Assembly: GCF_016126015.1 (NCBI RefSeq)
Contig: NZ_JAEFDB010000005.1
Coordinates: forward strand, 1 to 64,000
DNA: 64,000 bases
Source of the DNA: Capnocytophaga periodontitidis
Lineage (GTDB): Bacteria > Bacteroidota > Bacteroidia > Flavobacteriales > Flavobacteriaceae
Reading direction: 5' to 3'
Part shown: positions 1-8,060 of the stretch, piece by piece
Position numbering within the stretch: the stretch's first letter is position 1
How the letters are laid out: every line of letters starts with the position of its first letter
The notes under the pieces: model-generated
Databases searched by the model: none
Seen by the model: only the letters and a program-made list of their open reading frames with translations
What the model was told of the DNA's origin: nothing
Translations under genes and position numbers: made by a program

Positions 1-3000
1 GAATCGGTATGGGTTGCTATAAAGCGGTGAGTAGGGTCGTAGGTGTATTGCTCACTGCGCTTTTGTCCGTCTTCAGCAATAGTTTCCTTTTGGGTTATAT
101 TGCCATAGGGGTCATAACTAAATTTTTCGGTGTGCTCGCCTGTGCTGTTGCCTTTTGTTTTGGCAGTGCTGATTAACCCATTCTCATAAGTATAGCTTTC
201 CTCAGCCGTAAAAGTATCACCGTCCAAAGTGCTTGCTGTGCGTTTATGGGTGAGCAAGCCCATACGGTAAGGAGTACTTTCCTTGGGGGCGTATTGCAGT
301 TCTTGTACTTGCTTATAGCCCTCAGCCGCTGTGGTGATTTGTGTAGGGTTGAGGTCAGCATCATAGGTAAAAGCTTGGGTGGTAGTAACGCCTTTGAGTT
401 TATCCTCAGTAACCTGCTTATCTAATTGGAGTTTAAAACGTTTGTTAGGAGATTCGGAGTGGGTGTAGGTGTAGGAGGTATGTTGTACATAGTCTGGAGG
501 ATAAGTAAAGTTGTAACGAGCTTTATAATTGGCAATGTAAGTATCAGTGACAGCTCCTCGCAATTTAGCATCCATTGTTGAATAAGTAAACATCCTTTGT
601 TCTTCTTTCTTTGTGGGGTCATACCAATTAGTTCTTCCTATAGCACTAAAACCTAAGAATCCTAATCCTTCATCGTGTGAGATAGCTCCGAAGTAATCAA
701 ATAATTGTTCTGTGTCTACTCCGTTATATTGTTTTTGTATTCTTGCCACTAAGGGTACAGAAGGTGTATTTGCTAAGTTTATGTAGGGATACTTAAGGCG
801 ATGGTATTCATCTACGTTTACATAGGTAGGATACAAAGGATCTATTTGCTCAGAAGCGTAAGCAAAGTCAGAAGCCATAGGGGCATAAGTGATGTATTGA
901 GAAGTTCCTCCCTGTTTGATAGTACGAAGAACAGTCTCTTTTTTACTATCTTGTTCCAAAGAGTAGCTTTCCATTGTATCCCCATATATTAGCGCAATAT
1001 CCATAAACATATTACGCTTATCAGGAGGAGAAAAGAGTAAATGACCAGCTCTTCCTACGTTATAACTCTCATATTCTGAATTGTTTATTTTTACAAATAA
1101 CTCATTAGCATCTTTCCCATTTATATTCTTAAAGACACTAATTCCTCTAAACATCTGATTTATTAGATCTGAATCAAAAGCAGTACGATACTCTACAATA
1201 TCAGATTTTCCATCATTATTCATATCTATTGCTATAGGAGTAGACTGAACTGGTCTCCTACCATTTGCCATATGAGCTTCATATTTAAAAGGTAGTATTT
1301 TTGTTTCAGTAACAAACCCCTTACCTGTATTGTAGAGTATATCATATTGATTAGTAGGATTATCTCTTGGCAACATAAAATCAATCAGTCCATCTCCATT
1401 GAAGTCACCTATAATGGGACGTATCAAATCAAGGTTACTATTAATATTATCTATAAGAGGATGCTTTCTCCTGATAAGTAAATAAGGATTAGTGTGCTTT
1501 ACTACTAATTGGAGATTATAGTTACCATCCATTTCATAAATAAACAATTTCCCTTTAGTGATATGTAAGAGATTTGTTTTACCATTACCATTCATATCAA
1601 TAGCTTGCAGGAGATCATCAGAGTCAATCTTTGACTCTAAAATTCGTAAGTATTTAGTGTAATTAGAGGTTTTTCTTCTATCTAAGTCAATCCAATTTAC
1701 AGTACTTTTATTTATTATAGTATGTTTACAATCACAATATCTTCCCTCACGTCTACGCCCAGTGGGGATACATTTTTCAACATTGTAAGGGAGTTCTATA
1801 GATATAACATCAGTGAGCCCATTACCATCAAAATCCCCAGAAAGTATTTTTATATTAGTGTTTGCTTTCTGAGGAGGTGGTAAGATGGGTCTTTCTCCTG
1901 AGTACATCAATTGATTCATACAATAGTTATAATCAGCCTCTATGTAAGCAGGTAATTTCCACTCCTTGCTATAATGTACTGCTGGATATCCCATATACTC
2001 ATCTGTATATACGTCAAAACGAATTTTATCTGCAGTAAAATGAGTTGTTACTATGCCACTATTTACTAATAATTCTCCTGATCGCGATAGAACTTTAGCT
2101 GGAAAAATTTCTTTGAAAGGCTCATTGGTAATAAATGAAACACCTAATGAGTTCTGTTCTCCTCTGAAGTTATAAACAACAGATATGTCTTTATAAGCCT
2201 TTGAACCAGTGGTAGGATAAATAATAAAATCTAACCTTCCATCTCTATTATAATCAAGAGGTACTATTGCAGAGTTGGTAAGGCTTACATTTATAAAACC
2301 CGTACTTGCTTTTGCTGTTGACTTACTTAACTTATCTGAAAAATTAAGATACTGCAGCCCTATTGGTACCCGCTTCTCACCTTCTACACTCTCTTGAATA
2401 CTTACCAATCTGTCGTAGCCCAAGCTATTAGGATTACAATTTAAGTCGTATTTTCGGTATTCTTTTCCATTAGTGCTAACGCTTATCGCTGATAGCTTGT
2501 ATAGACTATTAAACTCTATTCCACCAATATAAAAGGTTTCAGAGCGCGAACGGTTGTTGTACTCAAAATGCACCATACAATTACCCATTGCTTCTCCCTT
2601 TGCCCCGTATATGATGTTCTCAATCAATGGAATATGGTGTCCATCTAAAGTCTTATAAGCATACTGTATACTTACCCCTTGAGCATTCTCCCACGACGAT
2701 ATGTTATACTCATAAGGTCGCCTTCCGTTGTTTTTCCCATAATACGCTTTGCTACCATCAGGGTATAACACTTCAAAATAACTGGGACCAAAAATGCCAT
2801 TCCCAAAAGTACCCTTTGCTACCACCTTCACATTTGAGAAATTTTCTATCTCATACACTGCCCCATCGGCTCCGTGAGTGCCTTCTTTTAGCAGGAGACG
2901 CTGTCCATCGAGGGCAAACTGATCCGTTTCAGTGAGATTTACCCCTGTGAGTTGTCCGTTGTGGTAAGGGGTGGAGCCTACACGGGTAATTTTTGAAATT

Positions 3001-3344
3001 CCTGTGATATTCCAGCCATAGCCTGCTATCCCATTACCTGCCTGACTGTTATAGGTAAGCGCAAGATTAGGCTGCACGCCATTGATGCCCGCAGGCACTG
3101 CAATAGGGATAGTGTACACGGCTGCCCCTGTGGCACTCACGTCTAAATTACTTGGGGTAATACCTAAATCACTTCCCGATGCTCCACGAGCGGTTGCTAC
3201 ACCAATAGTAGGCAACTCAGTAAGGGTAGAAGGTGTAGGCTCATCGCGATGAAAAGAAGTCTTTTTGATGAGCTTATAAGGCAGCTCCTGTGCTGTAACA
3301 GTTAGGCTGCTTAAGCTGAGTAATATGTAGAGTATGTGTTTCAT
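1..3344 (-). CDS. SpvB/RHS-like secreted protein with FG-GAP repeats, 3' end beyond window
   Basis: The reading frame is open from the ATG at 3344 to the left edge (about 1114 codons), so the C-terminus is not visible. A signal peptide (MKHILYILLSLSSLTVTAQE) is followed at about residues 50-90 by an SpvB/TcdB-type N-terminal motif (VYTIPIAVPAGINGVQPNLA, then LTYNSQAGNGIAGYGW). The middle has several FG-GAP/VCBS-like calcium-loop repeats (DYNRDGRLDF, DFDGNGLTDV, DMNGNGKTNL, DFNGDGLIDF, DMNNDGKSDI). YD/RHS-type repeats begin near the window edge (YTYENGLIS, FSYDPYGNIT). Such proteins usually end in an RHS shell plus a variable effector, which would lie outside this window. It follows the T9SS-sorted gene by 16 bases on the same strand, so the two are probably co-transcribed. 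The function is inferred from family resemblance only. Confidence 0.8.
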   Translation of the reverse strand, partial: MKHILYILLSLSSLTVTAQELPYKLIKKTSFHRDEPTPSTLTELPTIGVATARGASGSDLGITPSNLDVSATGAAVYTIPIAVPAGINGVQPNLALTYNSQAGNGIAGYGWNITGISKITRVGSTPYHNGQLTGVNLTETDQFALDGQRLLLKEGTHGADGAVYEIENFSNVKVVAKGTFGNGIFGPSYFEVLYPDGSKAYYGKNNGRRPYEYNISSWENAQGVSIQYAYKTLDGHHIPLIENIIYGAKGEAMGNCMVHFEYNNRSRSETFYIGGIEFNSLYKLSAISVSTNGKEYRKYDLNCNPNSLGYDRLVSIQESVEGEKRVPIGLQYLNFSDKLSKSTAKASTGFINVSLTNSAIVPLDYNRDGRLDFIIYPTTGSKAYKDISVVYNFRGEQNSLGVSFITNEPFKEIFPAKVLSRSGELLVNSGIVTTHFTADKIRFDVYTDEYMGYPAVHYSKEWKLPAYIEADYNYCMNQLMYSGERPILPPPQKANTNIKILSGDFDGNGLTDVISIELPYNVEKCIPTGRRREGRYCDCKHTIINKSTVNWIDLDRRKTSNYTKYLRILESKIDSDDLLQAIDMNGNGKTNLLHITKGKLFIYEMDGNYNLQLVVKHTNPYLLIRRKHPLIDNINSNLDLIRPIIGDFNGDGLIDFMLPRDNPTNQYDILYNTGKGFVTETKILPFKYEAHMANGRRPVQSTPIAIDMNNDGKSDIVEYRTAFDSDLINQMFRGISVFKNINGKDANELFVKINNSEYESYNVGRAGHLLFSPPDKRNMFMDIALIYGDTMESYSLEQDSKKETVLRTIKQGGTSQYITYAPMASDFAYASEQIDPLYPTYVNVDEYHRLKYPYINLANTPSVPLVARIQKQYNGVDTEQLFDYFGAISHDEGLGFLGFSAIGRTNWYDPTKKEEQRMFTYSTMDAKLRGAVTDTYIANYKARYNFTYPPDYVQHTSYTYTHSESPNKRFKLQLDKQVTEDKLKGVTTTQAFTYDADLNPTQITTAAEGYKQVQELQYAPKESTPYRMGLLTHKRTASTLDGDTFTAEESYTYENGLISTAKTKGNSTGEHTEKFSYDPYGNITQKETIAEDGQKRSEQYTYDPTHRFIATHTD

Positions 3345-3360
3345 AGTAATAGTTTTTGTA

Positions 3361-3807
3361 TTATCTTTTTACCACTTTAAATATCTTTCGGCTGCCATCA
3401 GCAAATTCCAATACTAAGAGATAAAATCCCGTGGGGTAGTCGGCTATATTCACTTTGTGCTGAGTTGCTTGCAATGTGCTCCGCTTGTAGAGGATCTTCC
3501 CATCAACGGAAGTGATAAAAAGCTCAGTCATTGGTTTTTGCTCCTTATGCTGCCAATAGACGGTCAGCTCATCAATAACAGGGTTAGGAGCTACATCTAA
3601 GGTTATCTTCTCGACATTGTGCTCTTCACGCCGTTTTTCATCTAAAGTATCCTTGAAGATTTCCTCATCACTGAGTTGTTCTTCTCCACTACCACAGGTA
3701 GTAATAAGTCGTTGATTTCCTGCCTTGTCGTAGTGGAAACAAAGCTCTTGCTGACTATATCCCCAAGAAGGAATTACCAAAAGTAAGATTATATTTAACG
3801 TTTTCAT
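3361..3807 (-). CDS. small T9SS type A sorting domain protein
   Basis: This 148-residue protein has a signal peptide (MKTLNIILLLVIPSWGYSQQ), a short stretch resembling the end of an RHS/YD repeat (HYDKAGNQRL), an acidic linker, and a C-terminal domain of about 75 residues typical of type IX secretion cargo (VAPNPVIDELTVYW, GKILYKRST, YPTGFYLLVLE, KIFKVVKR). The family signature PNPxxD and the final basic Lys-Arg residues are present. It is the first gene of a probable two-gene unit with the SpvB/RHS-like gene. The mature part is almost only the sorting domain, so it may be the separated tail of a former larger RHS protein or a companion of the large neighbour. That reading is inference. Confidence 0.8.
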   Translation of the reverse strand: MKTLNIILLLVIPSWGYSQQELCFHYDKAGNQRLITTCGSGEEQLSDEEIFKDTLDEKRREEHNVEKITLDVAPNPVIDELTVYWQHKEQKPMTELFITSVDGKILYKRSTLQATQHKVNIADYPTGFYLLVLEFADGSRKIFKVVKR

Positions 3808-4032
3808 AGCAATAGGACGTGTTATTTCAGCGCAAAGTAACGAAAAACAACGAAATCAATCAAATTATTTTGAAGAAAAATGAGAAATATTTTTGAAAGC
3901 GCAAGTAAGATAAGGAGTTTTGGAAGGAATATAAAAGAGTATATAGTAGGCTTACTATACTTAATTCATCTGTATGCACTCAAGATTTTTAGAAACTTCT
4001 ATATATTATGCTAGCAACGGAAAAATAAAAGT

Positions 4033-4064
4033 TTTGGTCAATAGAGAAAATATTTATACCTTTG
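4033..4064 (+). promoter_or_regulatory. Bacteroidota-type promoter P1 without a downstream gene
   Basis: TTTG at 4033-4036 and TACCTTTG at 4057-4064 are separated by 20 bases, which fits the Bacteroidota sigma-A consensus. No plus-strand gene follows. Transcription would run into the duplicated leader element and then antisense to the mcrB-like pseudogene. It occupies part of the gene-free stretch 3808-4307, which otherwise holds only AT-rich sequence and a second, similar promoter. Confidence 0.5.
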
Positions 4065-4101
4065 CATCGTGAGTTAAAAACACAATAAAAACAAAGCAAA
4101 G

Positions 4102-4270
4102 AAGTGAATTAAGTTCCGTAACTAAATCGTTACCTATCAGAGTTTTATAAAATAAAATTGATTGTGAGTGAGGAAGTTAGAAAAATATTCGTATCTTTGC
4201 ACCTAGAAGTTACTGAGAAAATAGGTATAATCAAATGAAATAAGAGCTATTACTAAATCATTACCTAATC
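4102..4270 (+). repeat. two diverged copies of a 37-38 base leader element
   Basis: Copies at 4102-4138 and 4233-4270 share the pattern AARTGAAnTAAG...TAACTAAATCnTTACCTA, about three quarters identical by eye. Each lies some 40 bases after a promoter-like TAnnTTTGCA. Each begins with a two-codon reading frame closed by a stop (GTG AAT TAA in the first, ATG AAA TAA in the second). These are probably relics of two tandem transcription units whose coding parts have been lost. Confidence 0.45.
4192..4199 (+). promoter_or_regulatory. promoter-like -7 element P2, duplicate of P1
   Basis: TATCTTTG is embedded in a context resembling P1 (agaaaa-TATT-nn-TAnnTTTGCA in both). No clear TTTG lies at the expected upstream distance, so this is weaker than P1. 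It is followed by a second copy of the leader element at 4233-4270. Confidence 0.35.
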
Positions 4271-4307
4271 TTCTTGTAATTCCTGTATCTTCTTTATTTA
4301 AAATAGA

Positions 4308-5053
4308 TTATATAAGTAGTTTCAATTTTAATTCAAAGCCAACATTTCCATTGTCGTTATTAGTAGGACGGAGGCCTTCTACAAAATCGGTATAGTCGTA
4401 AGAAGGGTGAAATTGTACAAAGCCAAACTGAGGGCTTTTTGCTAAGGCTTCATCGTCTTCCCCTATCATTTGTTTAGCTATTTCTTTAGCTAAAAAAGTT
4501 TTACCAGTACCAGGGGCACCTGTAAGAATGATGTTTTTAGAGCTTTTTAGTTTTTGAACATACTGAAAAACTTTTCCTATTCCTTTTTCTTCCATAATTA
4601 ACTCATTAAATTTATCAAAAAAATTTTACAACTTATCATTGGGTTCTTGGTCATCGAAGAGTCCTAACTTTTGTACACTAATAGTCAAAACTTCTTCTGC
4701 ATTTATAATAGGATATGAGTTTTTTACAATTCTTAGATATTCAATACTATTAGCATTCTTTTTACATTTATTGAAGTGTGTATCCAATTTAGGTAACTAC
4801 CTCTATTGGTATAAGAGGAAGCTAATATATTTATAGTAATTTTACCATTTTGATAGTTTTCCCAATTCTTAACTTGGTTTTGTATTTTTTCTTCTTTACG
4901 ACCAAACCCACTCCATTTAAAGCTACCTTTTTCTTCAAAAGGTTTGATGTATTTATCATAGCCTCTATTGTGTTTGTTATTTGTAACGCAATACTCTAAG
5001 TGTGCCACAAAATACTCTAATAATTGCTTGAAATTTTTGTAATTGTCATTCAT
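4308..5053 (-). pseudogene. decayed McrB-like AAA+ (5-methylcytosine restriction) gene
   Basis: Three reading-frame pieces add up to one McrB-like protein. The first starts at the ATG at 5053 and covers the N-terminal region (FKWSGFGRKEE, SYLNWIHTSIN) before stopping at 4733 through a frameshift near 4768. The second frame continues the homology (SIEYLRIVKNSYPIINAEEV, LGLFDDQEPNDKL) and meets an in-frame TAA at about 4625-4627. Beyond it the same frame goes on (NFFDKFNELI) into the Walker A region (ILTGAPGTGKTFLAKEIA) and the FVQFHPSYDYTDFVEGLRP motif of McrB GTPases. The sequence then ends abruptly at 4308 without Walker B, the sensor motifs or the rest of the motor. No mcrC partner is present. 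The ATG overlaps the preceding gene by 8 bases. Confidence 0.8.
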
Positions 5054-5408
5054 ATTTGAGTTGTTTAATTTTTTCTAAGTTGTTTCTTCTTCTAAACGAA
5101 AAGTCTTTGCTGATGGCATCTACATATTTGATGATGTGGGCGGTTTTCTGTAGGGTTGCGGGCTCGTTCGTGGATTGGAGGAGCAATTCGGAGATGATTT
5201 CTAACGCCTCGGCATCGTTTTCGTATTCTGAAAGGAGGGTTTCGGTGGGGGTGTTGAGGAAATATGTGAGATGGTGCTGAGTGTATTTTTCAGTCAGCAG
5301 ATCTAATTGTTTGCGTTCTTCTTCTTTGGCTGCCTTGGGGTTTAGTAGGGCGGTGAGTTCCTCAAAGAAACGGTCGATTTGGCGTTTGAGATAGTCTTTT
5401 TCAATCAT
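5046..5408 (-). CDS. conserved hypothetical protein (about 120 aa)
   Basis: I chose the ATG at 5408 (MIEKDYLKRQIDRFFEEL) because the alternative upstream start at 5471 would translate a copy of the dispersed GTGCGGCTCGCAC repeat. The 120-residue protein is helical and charged, with a central LNTPTETLLSEYENDAEA segment and no signal peptide or membrane helix. The N-terminus resembles small uncharacterised families such as DUF6483, but I am not sure of that. Its stop overlaps the start of the mcrB-like pseudogene by 8 bases, so the two were once coupled. Confidence 0.6.
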   Translation of the reverse strand: MIEKDYLKRQIDRFFEELTALLNPKAAKEEERKQLDLLTEKYTQHHLTYFLNTPTETLLSEYENDAEALEIISELLLQSTNEPATLQKTAHIIKYVDAISKDFSFRRRNNLEKIKQLKYE

Positions 5409-5435
5409 AACAGGGGAATTACGATGATGGTAGGA

Positions 5436-5480
5436 GGTGCGAGCCGCACGGGCAATTAAGGACTTTGACAAAGTGTAGCG
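5436..5480 (-). repeat. copy of the modular dispersed repeat (GTGCGGCTCGCAC plus CACTTTG module)
   Basis: Read on the minus strand this is cgCTACACTTTGtCAAAGTCC followed by TTAATTGCCCGTGCGGCTCGCACC. The same modules, in the same order, occur near 26862-27098, 28329-28527, 29763-29975 and 52226-52263. It sits directly upstream of the 120-residue gene and would form its 5' leader. Confidence 0.7.
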
Positions 5481-5541
5481 ATAGTAAGTGAATGGTTATT
5501 TAGGGCAAAGATAGGGATAAAATGTTAATTGGCAAAATAAA

Positions 5542-5575
5542 AGGAGTTAAAGAATGTTGGGATTCTTTAACTCCT
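5542..5575 (-). terminator. intrinsic terminator after the PpiD-like gene
   Basis: A perfect 14-bp stem (AGGAGTTAAAGAAT against its complement) with a 6-base loop is followed on the minus strand by TTTTATTTT. It lies about 60 bases past the stop at 5636. The stretch between is a simple-word repeat built from TTTCTAATTTCTGA. Confidence 0.8.
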
Positions 5576-5635
5576 ATTTTTTATTTTCTGATTACTAATT
5601 TCTAATTTCTGATTTCTAATTTCTGATTTCTATTA

Positions 5636-7753
5636 TTAATAGAATGAACTTAGGTTTTCTTTGATGGTGGCGCTGTTTTCTAATGATTTGAGGATGCTTT
5701 GTGCAGCACGCTCGGTACGGAGATTTTCAACGGTTTCTGCTTGGGTTCTGTAATCGGTGATTGCAGGGGCTATAGTCTCTGAGATGAGTTGGATTACATA
5801 TACGGCGTTTTCACCATCGATGGGTTTAGAGATTTGACCTTGTTTGAGTCCGAAGGCGGCTCCTACGACTTTGGGTTCGCGACCTTCACCTATAATAGTT
5901 GGGTTTTTCATCACGAGACCTGTAGCGCTTTTTACTTCAGTTTTGTTAGCTGAAGCGATGGCTTGGAGGCTGTTGCCTTTGGCTTTTTCTTTTAAAATAG
6001 CGGCTTTCTTTTCGCGGATGAGGATAGGTTTCACGATAGGAGCGGCATCTTGTACAGAGCTGAGTCCTTCTTCACCTTGTTTTACTAATTGAGCGACGAT
6101 GTTGTTGCTTCCGGCGTTGAATCGCTTGATGTCACCTACTTTGGTGTCCTTATTGAACAACCATTGTACGATGGCGCGGTTGCTACCTAATCCGATGATT
6201 TGGTCGTCGTTTTTATGGAGGTTATCGGCGCGGAGTACTGAAAGGCCGAATTTTTTGGCGATACTTGCAAATTCTTTTGGATTTTGAGAAGCCTTCATTT
6301 CAAAGTTAGAAACTTTAGAGAAAATCTCGCTTACAGTGGCTTCAGAAGGTTCTACCGCACGGCTGATAGTGGCGATGTTTACGGCTTCGGCTTTACCTGT
6401 AACTTTTACAACGTGGAATCCGAAATCGGTTTCAACAAGACCTATATTGCCAACGGGGTTAGCGAAAACGAATTCTTCGAAAGGTTTTACCATTGCGCCT
6501 TTTCCGAAGAATCCGAGGTCTCCACCGCTGTAGGCAGCGCCAGGTTCTTCAGAGTTTTCGCGAGCGAGTTCGGCGAAATCAGTTCCTGCTGTTTTGGCTT
6601 TTGCCAAAAGTTCTTCGGCTTTAGCCTTAGCTTCTTCCTTAGTACGAGTGGTATTAGGAGTAGCGGCTTGGCTTCCTTGGTAGGCGATGAGGATGTGGCT
6701 TGCTTTTACGGCTCCGGCAGGCTCTTTGGCAACCATACGGCTGAGTTTGATGTTGCCGTCTTCTTCGTAAGGTCCGAATACTTTACCTACGGGAAGAGCG
6801 TAAAGGGTATCGGCGTAAGCAGAGCGGATATTGTCTTTATTTACGAAAGTGCTATCGTAAGGGACATTAGAGTTGCGATCGACAAACTCTTTGATATTCT
6901 TAGTTTTAGCGAATCCAGGGAGGGTGTCGTTGCTATTGGTTTTGCTGTTGTACACAACTTCGGGTTGCAAGAGTTTGAGCAAGCTTTGTTTTTCAGCTTC
7001 CATATCTTTAGCTGAAGGTTTTTCGGCAGCGACGATGTATTGGATGTTGCGGTAAGCTTCTTGTTTGAATTGTTTTTCGTGTTTTTTGATGTAGTCTTGG
7101 ATTTCGCCGTCGGTAATGGTAATATTTTTATCGTCGATGCTGCTGTATTGGAGGGCGACATAGTTGATATCGGCGAGGTCTTTTTCTTGGTGGTATTCCA
7201 TTTCGGCTTCGGCATTGGTAACGCCAAGTCCAGCGCGGATGAGGCTGAAATACATTTGTTGTTTAGCGCCCTCTACGATAGCGTCTTCTTGCATTTTCCA
7301 CTGAGCATAGGCTTCGGGGTTGGTGCTTTTGAGGGTAGCTAAGTAGGAAGTGAATTTATGGGGGTCGAACACGCCGAGTTCATTCACGAATTGAGGGTTT
7401 TGCGCTAGAGGGGTTTTAGCGAGGATAGCCAAGATTTGGTCTTTTTCGACACTAAGGCCGAGTTTTTCGATTTGTTGGTTGAGGAGGATTTCTTGGACTT
7501 TTTGTTCCCACACATATTTAGCGGCTTCGATGCTGCTTACTTGTCCGTTAGCTTGACGAGTAGCGTTTTCGACTTGAGCACGGAAGGCGTCAATAGAGAC
7601 ATCTTCGCCGTTTACGGTACCTATTTCGTTAGGCATGTGGTTGCTAAAGCGCCCTTTACCGATGAAATCGGAGATGATGAAAGCGAAGAGGGCGAGCCCT
7701 ATAATCGCGATAAGGAATACGGTTTTACTTCTAATCTTTTCGAGTACTGCCAT
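5636..7753 (-). CDS. ppiD: PpiD/SurA-type peptidyl-prolyl isomerase
   Basis: This 705-residue inner-membrane-anchored periplasmic foldase has one N-terminal membrane helix (about residues 11-30, VFLIAIIGLALFAFIISDFI). A SurA_N-like helical region follows (VNGEDVSIDAFRAQVENAT). A parvulin/PPIC domain lies at about 345-455 (KASHILIAY, DFAELARENSEEP, GGDLGFFGKGAMVKPFEE, TDFGFHVVKVTG). The C-terminal half holds a second, degenerate rotamase-like region (VKNPTIIGEGREPKVVGAAF, KPIDGENAVYVIQL). Proteins of this length and layout assist folding of outer-membrane and secreted proteins in Bacteroidota. A minus-strand promoter lies at 7808-7837 and a terminator at 5542-5575, so it is monocistronic. Confidence 0.93.
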   Translation of the reverse strand: MAVLEKIRSKTVFLIAIIGLALFAFIISDFIGKGRFSNHMPNEIGTVNGEDVSIDAFRAQVENATRQANGQVSSIEAAKYVWEQKVQEILLNQQIEKLGLSVEKDQILAILAKTPLAQNPQFVNELGVFDPHKFTSYLATLKSTNPEAYAQWKMQEDAIVEGAKQQMYFSLIRAGLGVTNAEAEMEYHQEKDLADINYVALQYSSIDDKNITITDGEIQDYIKKHEKQFKQEAYRNIQYIVAAEKPSAKDMEAEKQSLLKLLQPEVVYNSKTNSNDTLPGFAKTKNIKEFVDRNSNVPYDSTFVNKDNIRSAYADTLYALPVGKVFGPYEEDGNIKLSRMVAKEPAGAVKASHILIAYQGSQAATPNTTRTKEEAKAKAEELLAKAKTAGTDFAELARENSEEPGAAYSGGDLGFFGKGAMVKPFEEFVFANPVGNIGLVETDFGFHVVKVTGKAEAVNIATISRAVEPSEATVSEIFSKVSNFEMKASQNPKEFASIAKKFGLSVLRADNLHKNDDQIIGLGSNRAIVQWLFNKDTKVGDIKRFNAGSNNIVAQLVKQGEEGLSSVQDAAPIVKPILIREKKAAILKEKAKGNSLQAIASANKTEVKSATGLVMKNPTIIGEGREPKVVGAAFGLKQGQISKPIDGENAVYVIQLISETIAPAITDYRTQAETVENLRTERAAQSILKSLENSATIKENLSSFY

Positions 7754-7807
7754 TGTTTATATTCGTTTATAAAAGTATAAAATTGTTTGGTGTTATTAAT
7801 CAAACGG

Positions 7808-7837
7808 CAAAAGTAATACTTTTTGTGGAAATGCAAA
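7808..7837 (-). promoter_or_regulatory. promoter of the PpiD-like gene
   Basis: On the minus strand TACTTTTG (7815-7808) is preceded by TTTG (7837-7834) at an 18-base spacing, about 55 bases before the ATG at 7753. It lies in the 307-base divergent gap 7754-8060, which also holds a purine-rich simple-word stretch (variants of AGATAAGAGGTAAGA near 7858-7890) and the LRR gene promoter. Confidence 0.65.
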
Positions 7838-8010
7838 AATATTTTTAAGATTTTTTTATAAGATAAGAGGTAAGAAGTAAGAGATAAGAAATTGTTGTTG
7901 AGTGGGGTAGGGGTGATTTTATGTTTTTTTGGTGCAGTTTTTTGCAAGTAGGGAGGAGGTTCGTTGTGTCTTCGTTACGTGTTCGTTGTGTGTTCGAATG
8001 AGGTGCTTTT

Positions 8011-8041
8011 TTTGCTATTTGGCAATTATTTTATACTTTTG
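8011..8041 (+). promoter_or_regulatory. promoter of the LRR protein gene
   Basis: TTTG (8011-8014) and TACTTTTG (8034-8041) are 19 bases apart. The predicted transcript would start close to 8048, just before the ATG at 8061. This supports the internal ATG over the longer frame beginning at 7929. Confidence 0.65.
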
Positions 8042-8060
8042 CCCTTTGATATATAAAGAT

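Noticed and set aside
5409-5471. N-terminal extension of the 120-residue gene
   Set aside because: It would translate a copy of the dispersed repeat (read as ARAARTS), and the ATG at 5408 gives a natural N-terminus.
6284-7015. Long plus-strand open frame opposite the PpiD-like gene (243 codons)
   Set aside because: It is the antisense shadow of a well-supported coding gene, with no promoter, signal or recognisable domain of its own.
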